Source: Rhodosorus marinus (taxonomy: Eukaryota > Rhodophyta > Stylonematophyceae > Stylonematales > Stylonemataceae). From it: a stretch of 64,000 nucleotides of DNA. This document shows positions 32,153 to 43,018 of the stretch, piece after piece (position 1 is the stretch's first letter; each line of letters begins with the position of its first letter). Location of the stretch: the NCBI GenBank assembly GCA_029953675.1, contig JAMWBK010000003.1, positions 2,604,001-2,668,000 on the forward strand, given 5' to 3'. Below the pieces are notes generated by a model, which made no database searches, was not told where the DNA came from, and saw only the letters and a list, made by a program, of their open reading frames with translations. The position numbers and the translations under genes were made by a program.

Positions 32153-33088
32153 ATGGGATTTGTTGGAGTCCCTGGAGGGATGAGATGGAAGTTTGGAGGG
32201 GTGCCGATGATCAGCCGAATGGGATTGAGGACGTATCGGATGCTGTCTACGATTTCTGGGCTGGCCGGTTCTGACGTTAATATGTTTCGTGCAAAGCATA
32301 TTCTGTTGAGCTCCAAGGACATGGCAGAATCTTGTCAGACTCAGGTTAAATCGGGGGCCAAGTTTGCAGATGTCGCCAAGTCGATCTCGCAGTGTCCGAG
32401 CAAGGACAGAGGGGGCGATTTGGGGTGGTTTAGGGCTGGCACCATGGCCTCTGGGTTCGAGAAAGCCTGTAGAGAAACAGCTGTTGGGGATACGGTAATC
32501 GCAGAGACAGTATGCCAAGTCCCACTTTTTACAAGCCCGCTCTTTCTTTTCGAAGCGCGGTTGTGCGGATTTCACATGCTCAACACTCCCACCTATTCAA
32601 TTTCTCAGGAGTTCGGATGGCACGTTATTCAGGTTAACGGCAAAGCCAATTATCCGAAAACTATGACTGTACAAGAACTATCTGAGCTGTACAATGACAA
32701 AGAATTACTCGAGAATTACCAGCTCATAGATGTCAGGGAGGTATGCAAGAGTGATTGCTCCCCACAGTCGTGCAGGGCTGATTGTTACGAGTCTGACCGC
32801 TGTGCTCTTCGTCTTCTCCTCCTGTGCCAGCATGGTGAGGTCGAAATCGCAAAGCTCGAGCACTTTGAGGTTTTGCCAATGTCCGAGTATGAATTGTGGG
32901 CGGATTCAGTTGAGAATACAGGGCGCTTCGATAAGTCCAAGCCCACAGTAGTTATGTGTCACCACGGTATACGGTCTGCTCAGATGGCATACTACTTCGC
33001 GCAGCAAGGATTTGAGGACGTGTACAACCTCGCGGGCGGTATCAACGCTTGGTCCATGGCCGTTGATGAAAACGTCGCTAAATATTAA
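32153..33088 (+). CDS. Parvulin-type peptidyl-prolyl isomerase fused to a rhodanese domain
   Basis: Same domain order as the plant plastid rhodanese-like/PpiC protein STR12. Exons 32153-32509, 32609-32740 and 32831-33088; introns of 99 and 90 nt; 248 aa. Residues 1-50 are Met/Gly/Arg rich and may be a transit peptide. The PpiC domain runs from FRAKHILLSS through GGDLGWFRAGTM to the splice-restored TEFGWHVIQV. The rhodanese domain follows: LIDVRE-HGEVEIAKLEHFEVLP and the active-site loop VMCHHGIRSAQMA, with the catalytic Cys present, ending NLAGGINAWS. Its function in plants is not well defined. The stop codon overlaps that of the converging gene by 4 nt. The frame opens before 32153 only to a GTG. 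Confidence 0.9.
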   Translation: MGFVGVPGGMRWKFGGVPMISRMGLRTYRMLSTISGLAGSDVNMFRAKHILLSSKDMAESCQTQVKSGAKFADVAKSISQCPSKDRGGDLGWFRAGTMASGFEKACRETAVGDTVIAETVCQVPLFTSPLFLFEARLCGFHMLNTPTYSISQEFGWHVIQVNGKANYPKTMTVQELSELYNDKELLENYQLIDVREVCKSDCSPQSCRADCYESDRCALRLLLLCQHGEVEIAKLEHFEVLPMSEYELWADSVENTGRFDKSKPTVVMCHHGIRSAQMAYYFAQQGFEDVYNLAGGINAWSMAVDENVAKY

Positions 33089-33564
33089 AAATCTGAGTCC
33101 TCATCATCATCCTCTTCGTCGTTGAAGGACAGAAGACTTTTGTTCTGGGTCTTCACGGGTTCTCCTCCCTTCTTATCCTGCGTCCCTTTTCTATCTTTCC
33201 TGTCCTTCTTCAGAGTCCCAAAAACTGGCTTTGCCTCCTTCGCCCTCCTTCGTTTTTTAGTTTCCTCTGTACCGGCAAGCTCCACAACTGCAAATCCTTC
33301 CTCCTGGAGATCCGCAATTTCGTCTCTCTCCTCTTCCTCAGGATTTCGTTCATCATCACCAGCCTTCGTCTCTGCTCCAGTAGCAACATCCCCTTTATCA
33401 GGAGCTACTACCGCAGCTGCATCTTCCCCATCGCTCCCTTGCTCCACCGGCAACTCACCTTGTGAAGCATAGAACTGCCGAAGAAACTTGGGGATCTGCC
33501 TCTGATAGGTAACATTACTACCTTTCTTGCCACCACCAGCCTCTCCACCTAGCTGACGTCCCAT
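33085..33564 (-). CDS. KIAA1143/DUF4604-like protein
   Basis: 159-aa highly charged, probably disordered protein. It matches the DUF4604 pattern at both ends: SNVTYQRQIPKFLRQFYAS near the N-terminus (the VSYxxPxxPxFLxxF motif) and a C-terminal KSLLSFNDEEDDDEDSDF, as in human KIAA1143 (SLLSFDNED...). The middle is acidic and Lys/Arg rich (KKRRRAKEAKPVFGTLKK). Family members are eukaryote-wide nuclear proteins of unknown role; I infer nothing further. The start is the first ATG (33564). The TAA at 33087-33085 overlaps the stop of the parvulin-rhodanese gene. Confidence 0.72.
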   Translation of the reverse strand: MGRQLGGEAGGGKKGSNVTYQRQIPKFLRQFYASQGELPVEQGSDGEDAAAVVAPDKGDVATGAETKAGDDERNPEEEERDEIADLQEEGFAVVELAGTEETKKRRRAKEAKPVFGTLKKDRKDRKGTQDKKGGEPVKTQNKSLLSFNDEEDDDEDSDF

Positions 33565-35824
33565 GTTCTCCAAAGGTGTTTATTGACCATCGACAGGCTG
33601 ACAATTTCCGATTTCTTCCCTCCACCGAAAGCATCAGCCGATTCTTCTCACCTCCTCTAACCTATTCACGCCGGTCACCAGCAAAGCAAGTTTCTTTCAA
33701 TCAACGTTCACAATTCAGAGAGAAGGCACAGGCCTCACAAAGCACAGCCCCCCCTTGAACGTCGTCAAACACCAGCTCGATCATTGTCCAGCTGAAGAAC
33801 CCTAAATCCCCAAAACGGTGACTTCAAAAATGGACAAGAAACACTAAAGAGTAGAAAAATAAGAAACCAAAGTCACCCTTCGTATCCTCTTTTCCCCCGC
33901 AGGCGCGCACCTCGCTACCTTGGGCCAGCAATCTCATGACTCTCGTCTTCAAAACTCAGGACGATCGATAAGAGGGAGGAATGTCAGCCGGCTGCCCATC
34001 ATCCGATGGAGGTAAATCAAAGCTGAGACAGGCTGTTTGACAGACTGTCCTTTTTATTGGAATTCTACGATATAATGTTTAAACGATAATCGTTTATGTG
34101 GTGACTAGTATCTTTTCGTGCAGAGTAAATTCTAGTTTGTTTTTTAAACAACAAGGAGTGTCTCCGCGAGCTCAGGACAATAAGATTGAGTTCAGTGTCA
34201 GCTCCTTGAGCTATGCGAATTATGATATTTTGAAATATTTATACGGTATATATAGGTACAATTGGTACGATATTTGGTTTTCCCTTTTTGGGCGGAATAA
34301 ATAAGCCTGTCTTGCAAATCGTTTCGCCAAAGCCGCCTCTAAATGGGGGAGACTACCGCAAAGTGATCTCAGTGTACTCAGATTTAGATCAGATGCTTAA
34401 ATTTTGGCTGCATTTGGACCATCTGTAGGGGAGGAGCGGACGTTGGGCCCCCCACTCAGCATGGGTTTGCCTGGTGACTGAACGTTGGCTGCTACTGAAT
34501 TAGGGGAACCAACGAGGGCTAGAAGAGAAAAGCCTAATGGGATGGGTTCAATGTCTTGCACTGTACTTGGGGTGAGCAGGGCTCTGCACGGAAGTTTCCA
34601 GAGCAGAGCATTTGATCTGCGGGTGGAAAGAAAGAAGTACAGGCTTTTTTAATATCCAGCGGCGGACGGACTACTTCCAATACCACCCGCCTGGGATCGC
34701 AGAGAGAGAGAGAGAGAGAGAGAGAAACTTCCTCCACGTTTCCTCCAACGTAGCGTAGGTTTGCTTCCCTCTTCTTGTCTTTTCCGACAGGGTGCACACT
34801 ATATACGCATTGTCTATTCAGCGCGTGTTACTCTGCGGAAAGAAAAATTCGGTGCCTCCTTTGTGAAGATCACGAAAGAAAGTTGTAACGCCCCAAGAAC
34901 CCGCTTCCACCTGTTTCCGAGTAAAGCCAGATAGAACAATCCAAAATCCTCCCTTCTCCTTCCCCACCCACTTCCCCCCCCCCTCCTTTTACCCCGGCCT
35001 ATCAAAAAAAAGGAAAGCTAGACCAGTCTATCAAAATTTACGACGACATCCAATTTTTCCGTTGACGAAACTAACACTCCCGCATTACGTCAATCACAAA
35101 TTGGGCTCATCCCCTTACTACTGTCAAAAATTACAAAACTACAATAATATGAAGGTCCGCCGTGGTGCACCCCAACTGAGCTGAACGATGGATCATCAAT
35201 TCCCAATAAAAGTTTCTTGCAATCTTTGATTGGAGGTCAACGAATTTGTTTCTACCATACGAGAACTGATCCCGGAATTTTATTTAATGAAAGAATTCTT
35301 AACCGTCCTGATCGGAGGACCTCTTCTTTTCTATGGAAATTCAAATTTGACCGGTACGCGAAAGGGTCTTTTTCAAAAACAATCTTAAAGAAAAAAAGAA
35401 AAAAGGGGAATTTCGCGGGGCGAAATTGGAGGCGTTGGATGTCTTTTTTAAGGGCTGGAAAAAAGGGGGGTAAAAGAACAAATGGTCCGGTTTTTGCTTT
35501 TTTTTCCATCAAAATACTCTACTTTTTTTCCTTTTTTTGTCTCTCTGGCTCTCTCTGTCTCTGTTTGATCGGGAGCTGACGTTCCAGTAGAGGGATCGGA
35601 ACATGTCGGAATGCGGACTGAGGGGTAGAAGCCGGCAGGATGGATTAAGCATATATATATGTCTATGTAATTTTATGCGGGGCGGGGTGGGAGAGGGAGA
35701 GGGAGGGGAAGGAGTGGGCTGTGGGTTGGGTAGTTTTGTGTGGTGAGAGTGTCTGTTTGAGTATATGCGGTTTGGTGTTAGGTGTTGATGCTTTTTGTGT
35801 TTGTGGTTTGTTGTGGTTGTTTGG
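33565..35824. other. Gene-free stretch with simple repeats
   Basis: Upstream side of both flanking genes. A (GA)n run of about 28 bp is at 34702-34729, a C run at 34976-34983, polypurine/polyT tracts at 35390-35540, and (TA)n at 35650-35660 just before a G-rich stretch preceding the DUF393 gene. No supported coding frame. Confidence 0.5.
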
Positions 35825-36427
35825 ATGATGGCCTTTGTTGGGAGCTTGGGTACGGGATTTACCGGGTCGCGGGTGGCTGTGTCCCGGGCTCCGGTGAGGA
35901 GCGTTGGAGTGATGGGTCATTCGAGAGTGAAGATGACGCTTGCACCGACGCGTGAAGAGATCACGCAGATTTCTGGGGTTGCGGCAGAGGGGTGGAAGGT
36001 ACAGCTGTTGTACGACTCGGATTGTCCGCTGTGCATGCGGGAGGTTAATTTTTTGACCAAGAGGGATGGTGGACGTGGACTTGTTGACTTCGTTGATGTT
36101 TCAGACTTGTCCTATTCAGCAGAGGAGCACCAAGGTATCTCGTTTGAGGACGCAATGGGACGGATTCATGCCGTTCTTCCCGACGGGACGGTGATCACCG
36201 GCATCGACGTCTTCGTGACGGTGTACGAGGCTCTCGGTATGGGCTGGGTGTACGCAGTTACCAAGATTCCTGGAGTGGGAAAGATCGCGGACTCCGTTTA
36301 CAACATGTGGGCCGACGCGAGACTGCAGCTCACTGGCCGAAGGGAACTGGCCGAGCTTGTCAAAGAGAGAGAGGAGGCTCTAGCTGAGGTGCAGGACTGT
36401 GAGACCTCTTGCAAGATTGAGTGGTAG
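35825..36427 (+). CDS. DUF393 (thiol-disulfide oxidoreductase DCC-like) protein
   Basis: Intronless, 200 aa. The N-terminal ~50 residues (MMAFVGSLGTGFTGSRVAVSRAPVRSVG) are typical of an organelle transit peptide. The DCC/DUF393 domain follows: VQLLYDSDCPLCMREVNFLTKRD with the DxxCPLC motif, then VDFVDVSDL, IHAVLPDGTVITGIDVFVTVYEALG and WVYAVTKIPGVGKIADSVYNMWA. The C-terminus is an amphipathic, Glu-rich helix ending CKIEW. Family members are small thioredoxin-fold proteins found in bacteria and plastids; the substrate is unknown. A second ATG lies directly after the first. An open frame before 35825 has no earlier ATG. Confidence 0.85.
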   Translation: MMAFVGSLGTGFTGSRVAVSRAPVRSVGVMGHSRVKMTLAPTREEITQISGVAAEGWKVQLLYDSDCPLCMREVNFLTKRDGGRGLVDFVDVSDLSYSAEEHQGISFEDAMGRIHAVLPDGTVITGIDVFVTVYEALGMGWVYAVTKIPGVGKIADSVYNMWADARLQLTGRRELAELVKEREEALAEVQDCETSCKIEW

Positions 36428-36893
36428 ATGGCTACCATCCGTCGATCTTCGATACCGTTTTGTAGATTAGTCACCGCCTCTTGCGAGAGGCATTTTGTCG
36501 AGCCCTGCCGCATGTGCTGCGTGTGGCTAACAGTTTAAGAACCCAGACCGGGAAAATGTAGACTAGGACCGCACCGTCGTATATAGCGTCCGAGAATCGT
36601 AGTACTGTAAATAAAGAACACAAATCCAAGCACGGCCAGGTCGAAGAATTGTTTTTTGCACTGTATCCGGCTTGTAGGACAACTCACAGTATGCACGAGC
36701 CCGTTCGGCAGTCACGCCATTACGGTTATGCCCGAGAACGCCAATTCCGTAACAGCCGAATGCATCAGTACGATTTAGTCAACTCACTCAAAATGATCGG
36801 CATAATTGGACTGAGCTTTCAGGGCGCTGTTTCTGAATAGGCGATTGCCTTTGGGAGTGAACGGGTGGACAATTCACCACCGAGGAGTTCTAG
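36428..36893. other. Gene-free stretch
   Basis: 3' UTR of the DUF393 gene with AATAAA near 36609-36614, a possible polyadenylation signal, then the promoter of the FKBP-like gene. Confidence 0.35.
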
Positions 36894-37743
36894 ATGAATC
36901 CTGTTTGGAAGATTCGAGCAGGACTTCTGTTTCTGGCTGTGGTAGCAGTAATCTTCCTGCTCTGGCCAAGTGGAGAGGCGGATTTCTCGAAGGAGATATC
37001 CGCCCATTTCTCTGTCCACAAGAATCGGATTGTTGGGGCAGCCAGGGAGAATCCGTGGGAAGGAGCGACCAGGGGTCCAGTTCAGAATCAGAGGATTGGG
37101 TCTGGCATATGGAGGACATTTCGAAGAAGGGCCAAAGGCTGTGGAGGTACCTACCGCCCATCGGTCGAGATACATGACCAAGTCCGGGTAGGATGCACAA
37201 GTCAAAGATAAATTAAAAGTCTGCTTATCCATCAAACGCCTTGGCTCTGCTTAACCGATCCTGTTTCTCAGGTTCGATATGTTGCGAAGTCGGGAGAAGA
37301 TGTGCTGGACCAAGTCCTTCGCGATGAAGGGGTACTCATAGACATGGACAAGGATTCCGCCCCAGAGGGACTCAGGAAAGCTCTCCTTGGAGCTTGCAAA
37401 GGAGATCTAGTTCAGCTGGTACTGCGGATAGCTTCAGTGGATAGATAGCCGACGCACATTCTTTTGACGTGAACCCGACTTGTGGCTTTGTTTACAGACA
37501 GCTCCCTCGCGCTTTGCTAGTACTATAGGTGGTAGCGGCAAGCACTCGTCGGTTGGACGAAGTCTGGATTTTCTCGTCGAAATAACGGGTCTGCTGAAAA
37601 ATAGATCAGACCGCCAACCAAACGATGAAGATGAAGATGCCTTGGCGGCGCTGATCTCCCCCGGAAAAGGGGGTCGTGGCGAGGACTGCAATACCGTCTG
37701 CAAGAGGCTATCGAGGGGTTGCTATGAGGTATCAGAGGCGTGA
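36894..37743 (+). CDS. Membrane-anchored FKBP-type peptidyl-prolyl isomerase-like protein
   Basis: Exons 36894-37187, 37272-37418 and 37498-37743 (introns 84 and 79 nt, phase 0) give 228 aa. The N-terminus has a signal anchor, AGLLFLAVVAVIFLLW. The splices rebuild an FKBP-like fold: VEIHDQVRV-RYVAKSGEDVLDQVL (first strands), APEGLRKALLGACKGDLVQL-TAPSRFA (the 'GxxxGLxGMxxGExRxxxxPxxxxYG' region) and the terminal strand RSLDFLVEITGLL. Several consensus aromatic active-site residues and the usual YG are absent, so isomerase activity is doubtful. The C-terminal tail is Asp/Glu-rich. This is a family call by pattern; the minus-strand frame over exon 1 (138 codons) is treated as a shadow. Confidence 0.62.
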
Positions 37744-38893
37744 CCTTATCAGCCACTGCCAGCCGTTCCTCCGGAAACTAATACCTCCTTCTCAAAATCT
37801 GTCTCAGGCTGCATTTCAGATCGTCAACACGTGCCCGAGACTGAGAGCTGCGTTCGATTGTACTGCTTGCGAAGTCGCCGCAGTGGGTACCGAAGGGCCA
37901 GATATGCCCTGCTATGTATCTCCGAGAGCTCCATCGTCACACCCAAGAGGATTCTGCATGGTGCATACGAATTTTCGAAGGTATCTCGACGTACAGGTTC
38001 CGAGCCGAAGCATCGAGATATTGACATGGTTCTTGGTTGACAACTCAGGTCTAAATGCGACGCCAAATACGTGCATACTCATCGTCTGTGTCCCTGTGTA
38101 CGTTCTGAAGACATAGTACAAGCGAATGCAATCGCTCAGGAGCTAGGATGACCATGTGCAGACAGTTAGCTCACTCCTATCAGCCCCTCTGTGCGGTTTG
38201 GCAAGAAGAGGGACTTCTCGCTCGGAAAAGAAGAAGGCGGCTAGCTTGGACACTATCACGTGCTTCGAAGATGGATCCAGTTAGTCGAAGTCACGCAGTA
38301 CTTCTCCAGCTCTAGGGTCTACCCGGACGCCTAAGATCGTTTCATATGTAAAATCCTGATTCTAAAGAGCAGTTGCTTTACTTTTGCGCAAGGGATTCAA
38401 ATGGCGCGAATTGCGGAGCCCTGGAAACGTGGCCTTCAACCTTGGAGTCAGAAAGGCATCGAAGGAGAGCTCCAATCGGCAGCGTTCCCCGGGAACAGAG
38501 CTTTCCACACAGAATTTATCGACGGATGAAATCTTGCGTTCTTTATATCCTTTGTTAAACTATGCATGACTCTTCTCTCCAAGCTTTGCTAGAGGCGGAG
38601 CCATCTTCACCACCCATGGAAAGCTATTGCAAAAGCCAGACTCCACCGGAAACCTCATTCGGTTTGCTTCAGGGTCGTCCGGATGTGGAAACGTTAAAAC
38701 ACGCATGATGTGGACGCCTTTGGGAAGTTCACCTGTCACCTCGTGATGTGAGCCGCGGGCTGTTTCTTTTGAAGTCTTACGTCCTGACGTGTGACTAAGC
38801 TTCATAAAAGCGGCGTCTTCAGTCACGATGTGAAAACTATGTTTTGAGAAGGTGGTTAAGGGCATGCGGTTTTCAGTGTGATCGAGGCACAGT
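37744..38893. other. Region upstream of the TTI1 model; possible missing 5' exons
   Basis: Plus-strand frames at 37676-38116 and 38384-38569 are open. The second ends with LSTDEILRSLYPLLNY, which could be an N-terminal TTI1 helix, but I cannot join it to the exon at 38894. On the minus strand 38865-38560 is a Met-initiated 101-codon frame (with PKGVHIMRVLTFPHPDDPEANRMRF split over its middle) that could instead be a small gene. Confidence 0.3.
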
Positions 38894-41800
38894 ATGTTGG
38901 GTGAGCTTGTGATAGCTGGCGTTGTTGCTGTGCAAGAACGCTGGGCGCCAGCTAGCGCAAGCCAACGCGTAAAGCTTCTGGCGAGTTTGCTCGAACGTTT
39001 GAAGAGCTACCGGACAAGTGTCACTGGGATATGGATAGGAAAGTCCGAAATTTCTCCTTGCGGAACGACCCTGGCGCTTCTTTCCCGTCTGCTCGGGAGC
39101 GATATGAAGGCTGTCGCGAGCTCAGATGATCTCACAATTTCTTTGCTCAGGTTAACATGTGAATCTTGCGGATTCTCATGGGCTCGACGTGCGGCAGGTG
39201 CTCCCTCAGCCCTCAATTTTTCGTTCAGCGTTTACTGATCACGCAACTTCTCTTTTCCCCAAAACAAATAGATGCAAAAGACCAGTATGGATATATCAGG
39301 ATGAAAGCAGAGGCCGCAGATGCGCTTGGCTCCGGAAGAATTGAGATGGAAGGAACGGTGGCACACCTTTTGGCCTTCTGCACAGACGTACTATCGACTG
39401 AAAAATCTGTGGAGGTTTGATCATGAACCACCCTCGAAACCGCTCAAATCATGAGCTTTCTTTTTTTGAAGTCAGTGAACACCTACTTTCACGGCGCGTT
39501 TAGATCTACTGCCTCGCGCTGAGGGCCATACACGGCCTCGTGAATGCTGGACCGCCAGAACTGATCGCAAGATTCTTACCTGGAGCCCTCTCCAAACTGA
39601 TTCGCCAACTCTCGGGGATTCGGTAGGAGCTATGCTATTCCGTTCTGAGACGAGGATACGATTTGGGCTGCTCTCTGGATGCTCGTCCGCCTCTCACCCC
39701 TTGAAATGTATCCCCTCCCGCACTTCTTACAGGAAGAGCAATCGAGAAGTCGGGGTTTGTTCAATAAGAGCGACATTCGCGTTGATCCATAGAGGTTTAG
39801 ACATGCCAGAGGTATGGTTCAACCTCATATGAGTATCCAATATAGTTGTGCACAGATGCTGAGTCATCCGTTGCACACGGCAAACCTTCAGTCTGGGAAG
39901 ACGACAGCAACGGTTCCGTTCTCTCAGCTCATCCAGCCCTCTCCCAATAAGAGCAGCAGCGATTCAACAGGTACGAAATGGGCGAAGAACGACTCGAACG
40001 AAGCATCCCTCAGAGCTGTGTCGCAACGTTGTTGTGTGTTCTTCCAGACGCTTCTGCAGATAAGGGGAATAAAGATGCTGCGACCACGGTTGTCGATTCG
40101 TTCAGAGTCAAGCGTACCCGAGAATGGATTCTCTCGGTCTGTGATCGTATCAGCGGGCTTTTGACAACGGTTAGCGGAGAGCGACAACTTTCATCGATCG
40201 TAGATTTTTCAGCCATCGAGTGAATTCCTCTCAACCTTTTGCCTTTGAACTTCAATAGGTTATACTGAGCCATGACGGACCTGCCTTGCACCGCGCTAAA
40301 TCTGTTCGAAATGCCCTCGCTTCGGGTCTAGGAAAGCTTCTTCAGCGACACCACAACAACCTCCGTAAGCCCAAGAAGTGTCGAATGATCGACACATGGC
40401 TCCGGGGCTGAATCAGTTGTTTTCTCATGTAGGGGACGAGTTTGTATCGATCGCATTCATGATATGCGCAAACACTGCTGCGGATATTGGCAAGTCAGGG
40501 AGTGAGTACATTTTACGGGATCTTGACCTGGAGCGGAGAGCAAGATACGTCGTAAGGATTCAGTCTCAGACAACGAAAGACAACGCGAACGAGCTCTTGC
40601 TGAAGTTCAAAGCTCTTGATGGGCTTCTCAAAGTGATCCCAGCGGAAAACCTGCCACCGCTAGTGGCAAGCCTTCAAATTGAAGAGGTTTGTGCTCTGTC
40701 CTACAAGGAGACGTCTTTTCTTGTCATTTTTTTGGATGAGGTCTAAATGCTCGATCACAATATTTGTTTGACGCAGGATCTTGTCGGCATGTTAACGAAG
40801 CACACTTTTGGTCCAGCGCCTTCATTGGACGGGGAAGTGCCTATCTCCTACCATATTCGAGAGGTGTGCCGCTTGGTTGGTCGTCACAGCTGCGAGAATG
40901 TGAGAATCTCGATTAACGCAGTCCGCAATAAGCCGGGTCTGAAATGAAGTCTGCACAAGCCAGCTTCTTACCACTCCGCTATTAGGTATAGTAGAAAACT
41001 CTGGCGCCGATGAAGAGGTGGCTGGAGCATGCTACGCGTTGAACCACCTTCTCCTAGGAGTATTGCTCGAGGATCCTCGACGAACAGAGTTTGAGACTTC
41101 CTCGAACGTCCGAAAGCTGATTAGGCAGGTACGAGTAGCTGCAAAGGTTCAAAAGGGGTTGCCTCATTCTTGGACCATTCCTTAACCATAGGTTCGGATG
41201 GACTGCTAGATTATGAGTTGCTTTGCCCTCTCTGTTCTACATCGAGCTGATGACTCTGATCATGGCGTACTTAAACGATTGCTAGCACTCGACGGAATTG
41301 GTGAAATAGCTAAATCTTCTGGCCGCCTTGCTACTCGTGAGGTGAGGAGGAAACAAACACATCTCAACATCTCAGAAAACGAGTTGTTGATTTTCTCGTG
41401 CAACTTGCACATGGCTCAATATTCTTTCTGGACATGTTCCAAGGACATTTTACTGCAAGTGCTTCTGCCTGTTCTTGAGCAACTGACCCAGCCTACAGTT
41501 GGGGAGGTATCAGCAAAAGCGAAATGGACGTTAGAGAGTATTTCTATTGTGGTTGGCTATGAATCGACAGCGGAGTTGTACAGGTATGTCGCATTCGAGA
41601 TTCGCGTCGCACGTATCGCTGAACGTCGTAAATGGAAGCCGCGGGAATTTACGCCTTACCAGCGGAACATCTTTGCGGTTTTCTGGGTTTAGACGCCATC
41701 TCAACTTTATTGTGGATACCAGTGCTCAGCTGCTCTCTTCAAGGGAAGCTGCTGACGTGCTGCGAGAGGTGGTTGAGATTGTCGGTGATGATGCGTTATT

Positions 41801-43018
41801 TATTCTCTCCGATCAAATAATTCGCGAGTCAGATTTTTTGCCCACATTGTCGGATGAGATGGCGGTTGTCTCACTAGAGAGGATCTCCAGCATTCTGGCC
41901 GCCGCTAGAACCGTCCCGGTCACTGCTTGTGAGTCACCCTTGCCCGCAATCCGTTTCGACATGAGTTGCCGGCGTTTCTCTTAAGCCGTTCTCAAATTCG
42001 TTTCTAGTTGGTCCTCTGGTGCCACGATTGCGGAAGGACGTTAATGACTACGTTCTTGAAAAGCTTGACATCTATTCTATCCAGAGCACGCCCAAAGAAC
42101 AGGAAGTTGAGGAGGTAAACGCCGTCTGGGAAACTCACACTCTAGTTGTGCCCGAGCCATCATCAGCTACTGATCATTGCGTTTGCGGTGCAGGAAGTAC
42201 AACCCGAAGCTTCCGAGGAGGGATATGACGAAAAGGAAAAACCGATATTGCACAAAGTGGCGGAGAGGACGCTTATGGGTGTGGTTGACGTGCTTCCTCG
42301 GAGGTCAATGGCCGTCCGATCACGAGCACTCAGGGCTGCGCTTCTGGCTCTGGAGGTGAGCAAGATTGTGTGAATACCCCAAAACAAAGAATTGCGGGCT
42401 TCTAGCTGAGCAACTTGTCTTTCGCCTTGCTATAAACAGATACTAAGGGATAGCACCAACCTACTGCTTCCTCGAGTAGCTGCCTTACTAAACTTAATCC
42501 CATCGCAGCTGAAGGAAACAAGGGAACTCGATGTTGTGGAAGCGGTGTGCGATGTACTGGCCTTCTTCTTCAAGGCATGCGGCGGGTTTGTTTCCAGTAG
42601 ATTCACCTCTGATATATGGCCGGTTTTACGAAAGCTCGTACTTCCGAGGTAATTCAATCGGGATGGTCTATCTCAGAGAAAGAAATATCCTAACTCGCAG
42701 TCCACAACTCCGTCTGCTTCTAGCCAATATGGGTATGGAGAAATCCAATCTGCCGGTGTTGCGATAACACTCTTGGAGTCGATCGCGGCGAACCATCCCG
42801 AAGCTTTGAAGCCCATATTAGAGGAAGTGTACAGCTACGTTCTTCGAGTGCAGAACTATCGACCGTCTTCCCGACTGCGGAACGACCAGTGCAAAGAAAT
42901 ATTGAGAGGGCTTGCCGTCGCCGATCCCGATCTTGCCTGGACTTTAATGACTGCAACGGCAAGCACTAGGACACAGTGGCGACCTCATTCATCCCTTCTT
43001 GCCTACGGATTTTACTAA
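38894..43018 (+). CDS. TTI1-like HEAT-repeat protein (TELO2-interacting protein 1)
   Basis: TTI1 with TELO2 and TTI2 matures PIKK kinases (mTOR, ATM, ATR). I read 17 exons whose phases all fit: 38894-39197, 39272-39408, 39504-39622, 39733-39811, 39856-39970, 40048-40199, 40259-40364, 40433-40686, 40777-40936, 40986-41128, 41210-41341, 41444-41583, 41693-41928, 42008-42114, 42194-42355, 42440-42648, 42724-43018 (949 aa; human TTI1 has 1089). Matches in order: ARFLPGALSKLIRQL; RVKRTREWILSVCDRISGLL; ISYHIREVCRLVGRHS; ALDGIGEIAKSSG; LLPVLEQLTQPTVGEVSAKA; RRHLNFIVDTSAQLL; and the end CKEILRGLAVADPDLAWTLM. The rest is helical. The 5' end is uncertain; about 100 residues may lie in upstream exons. 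Confidence 0.72.

Noticed and set aside
36819-37235. 138-codon minus-strand frame
   Set aside because: Antisense to exon 1 of the FKBP-like gene, which has a signal anchor and correct splices; the minus frame has no motif.
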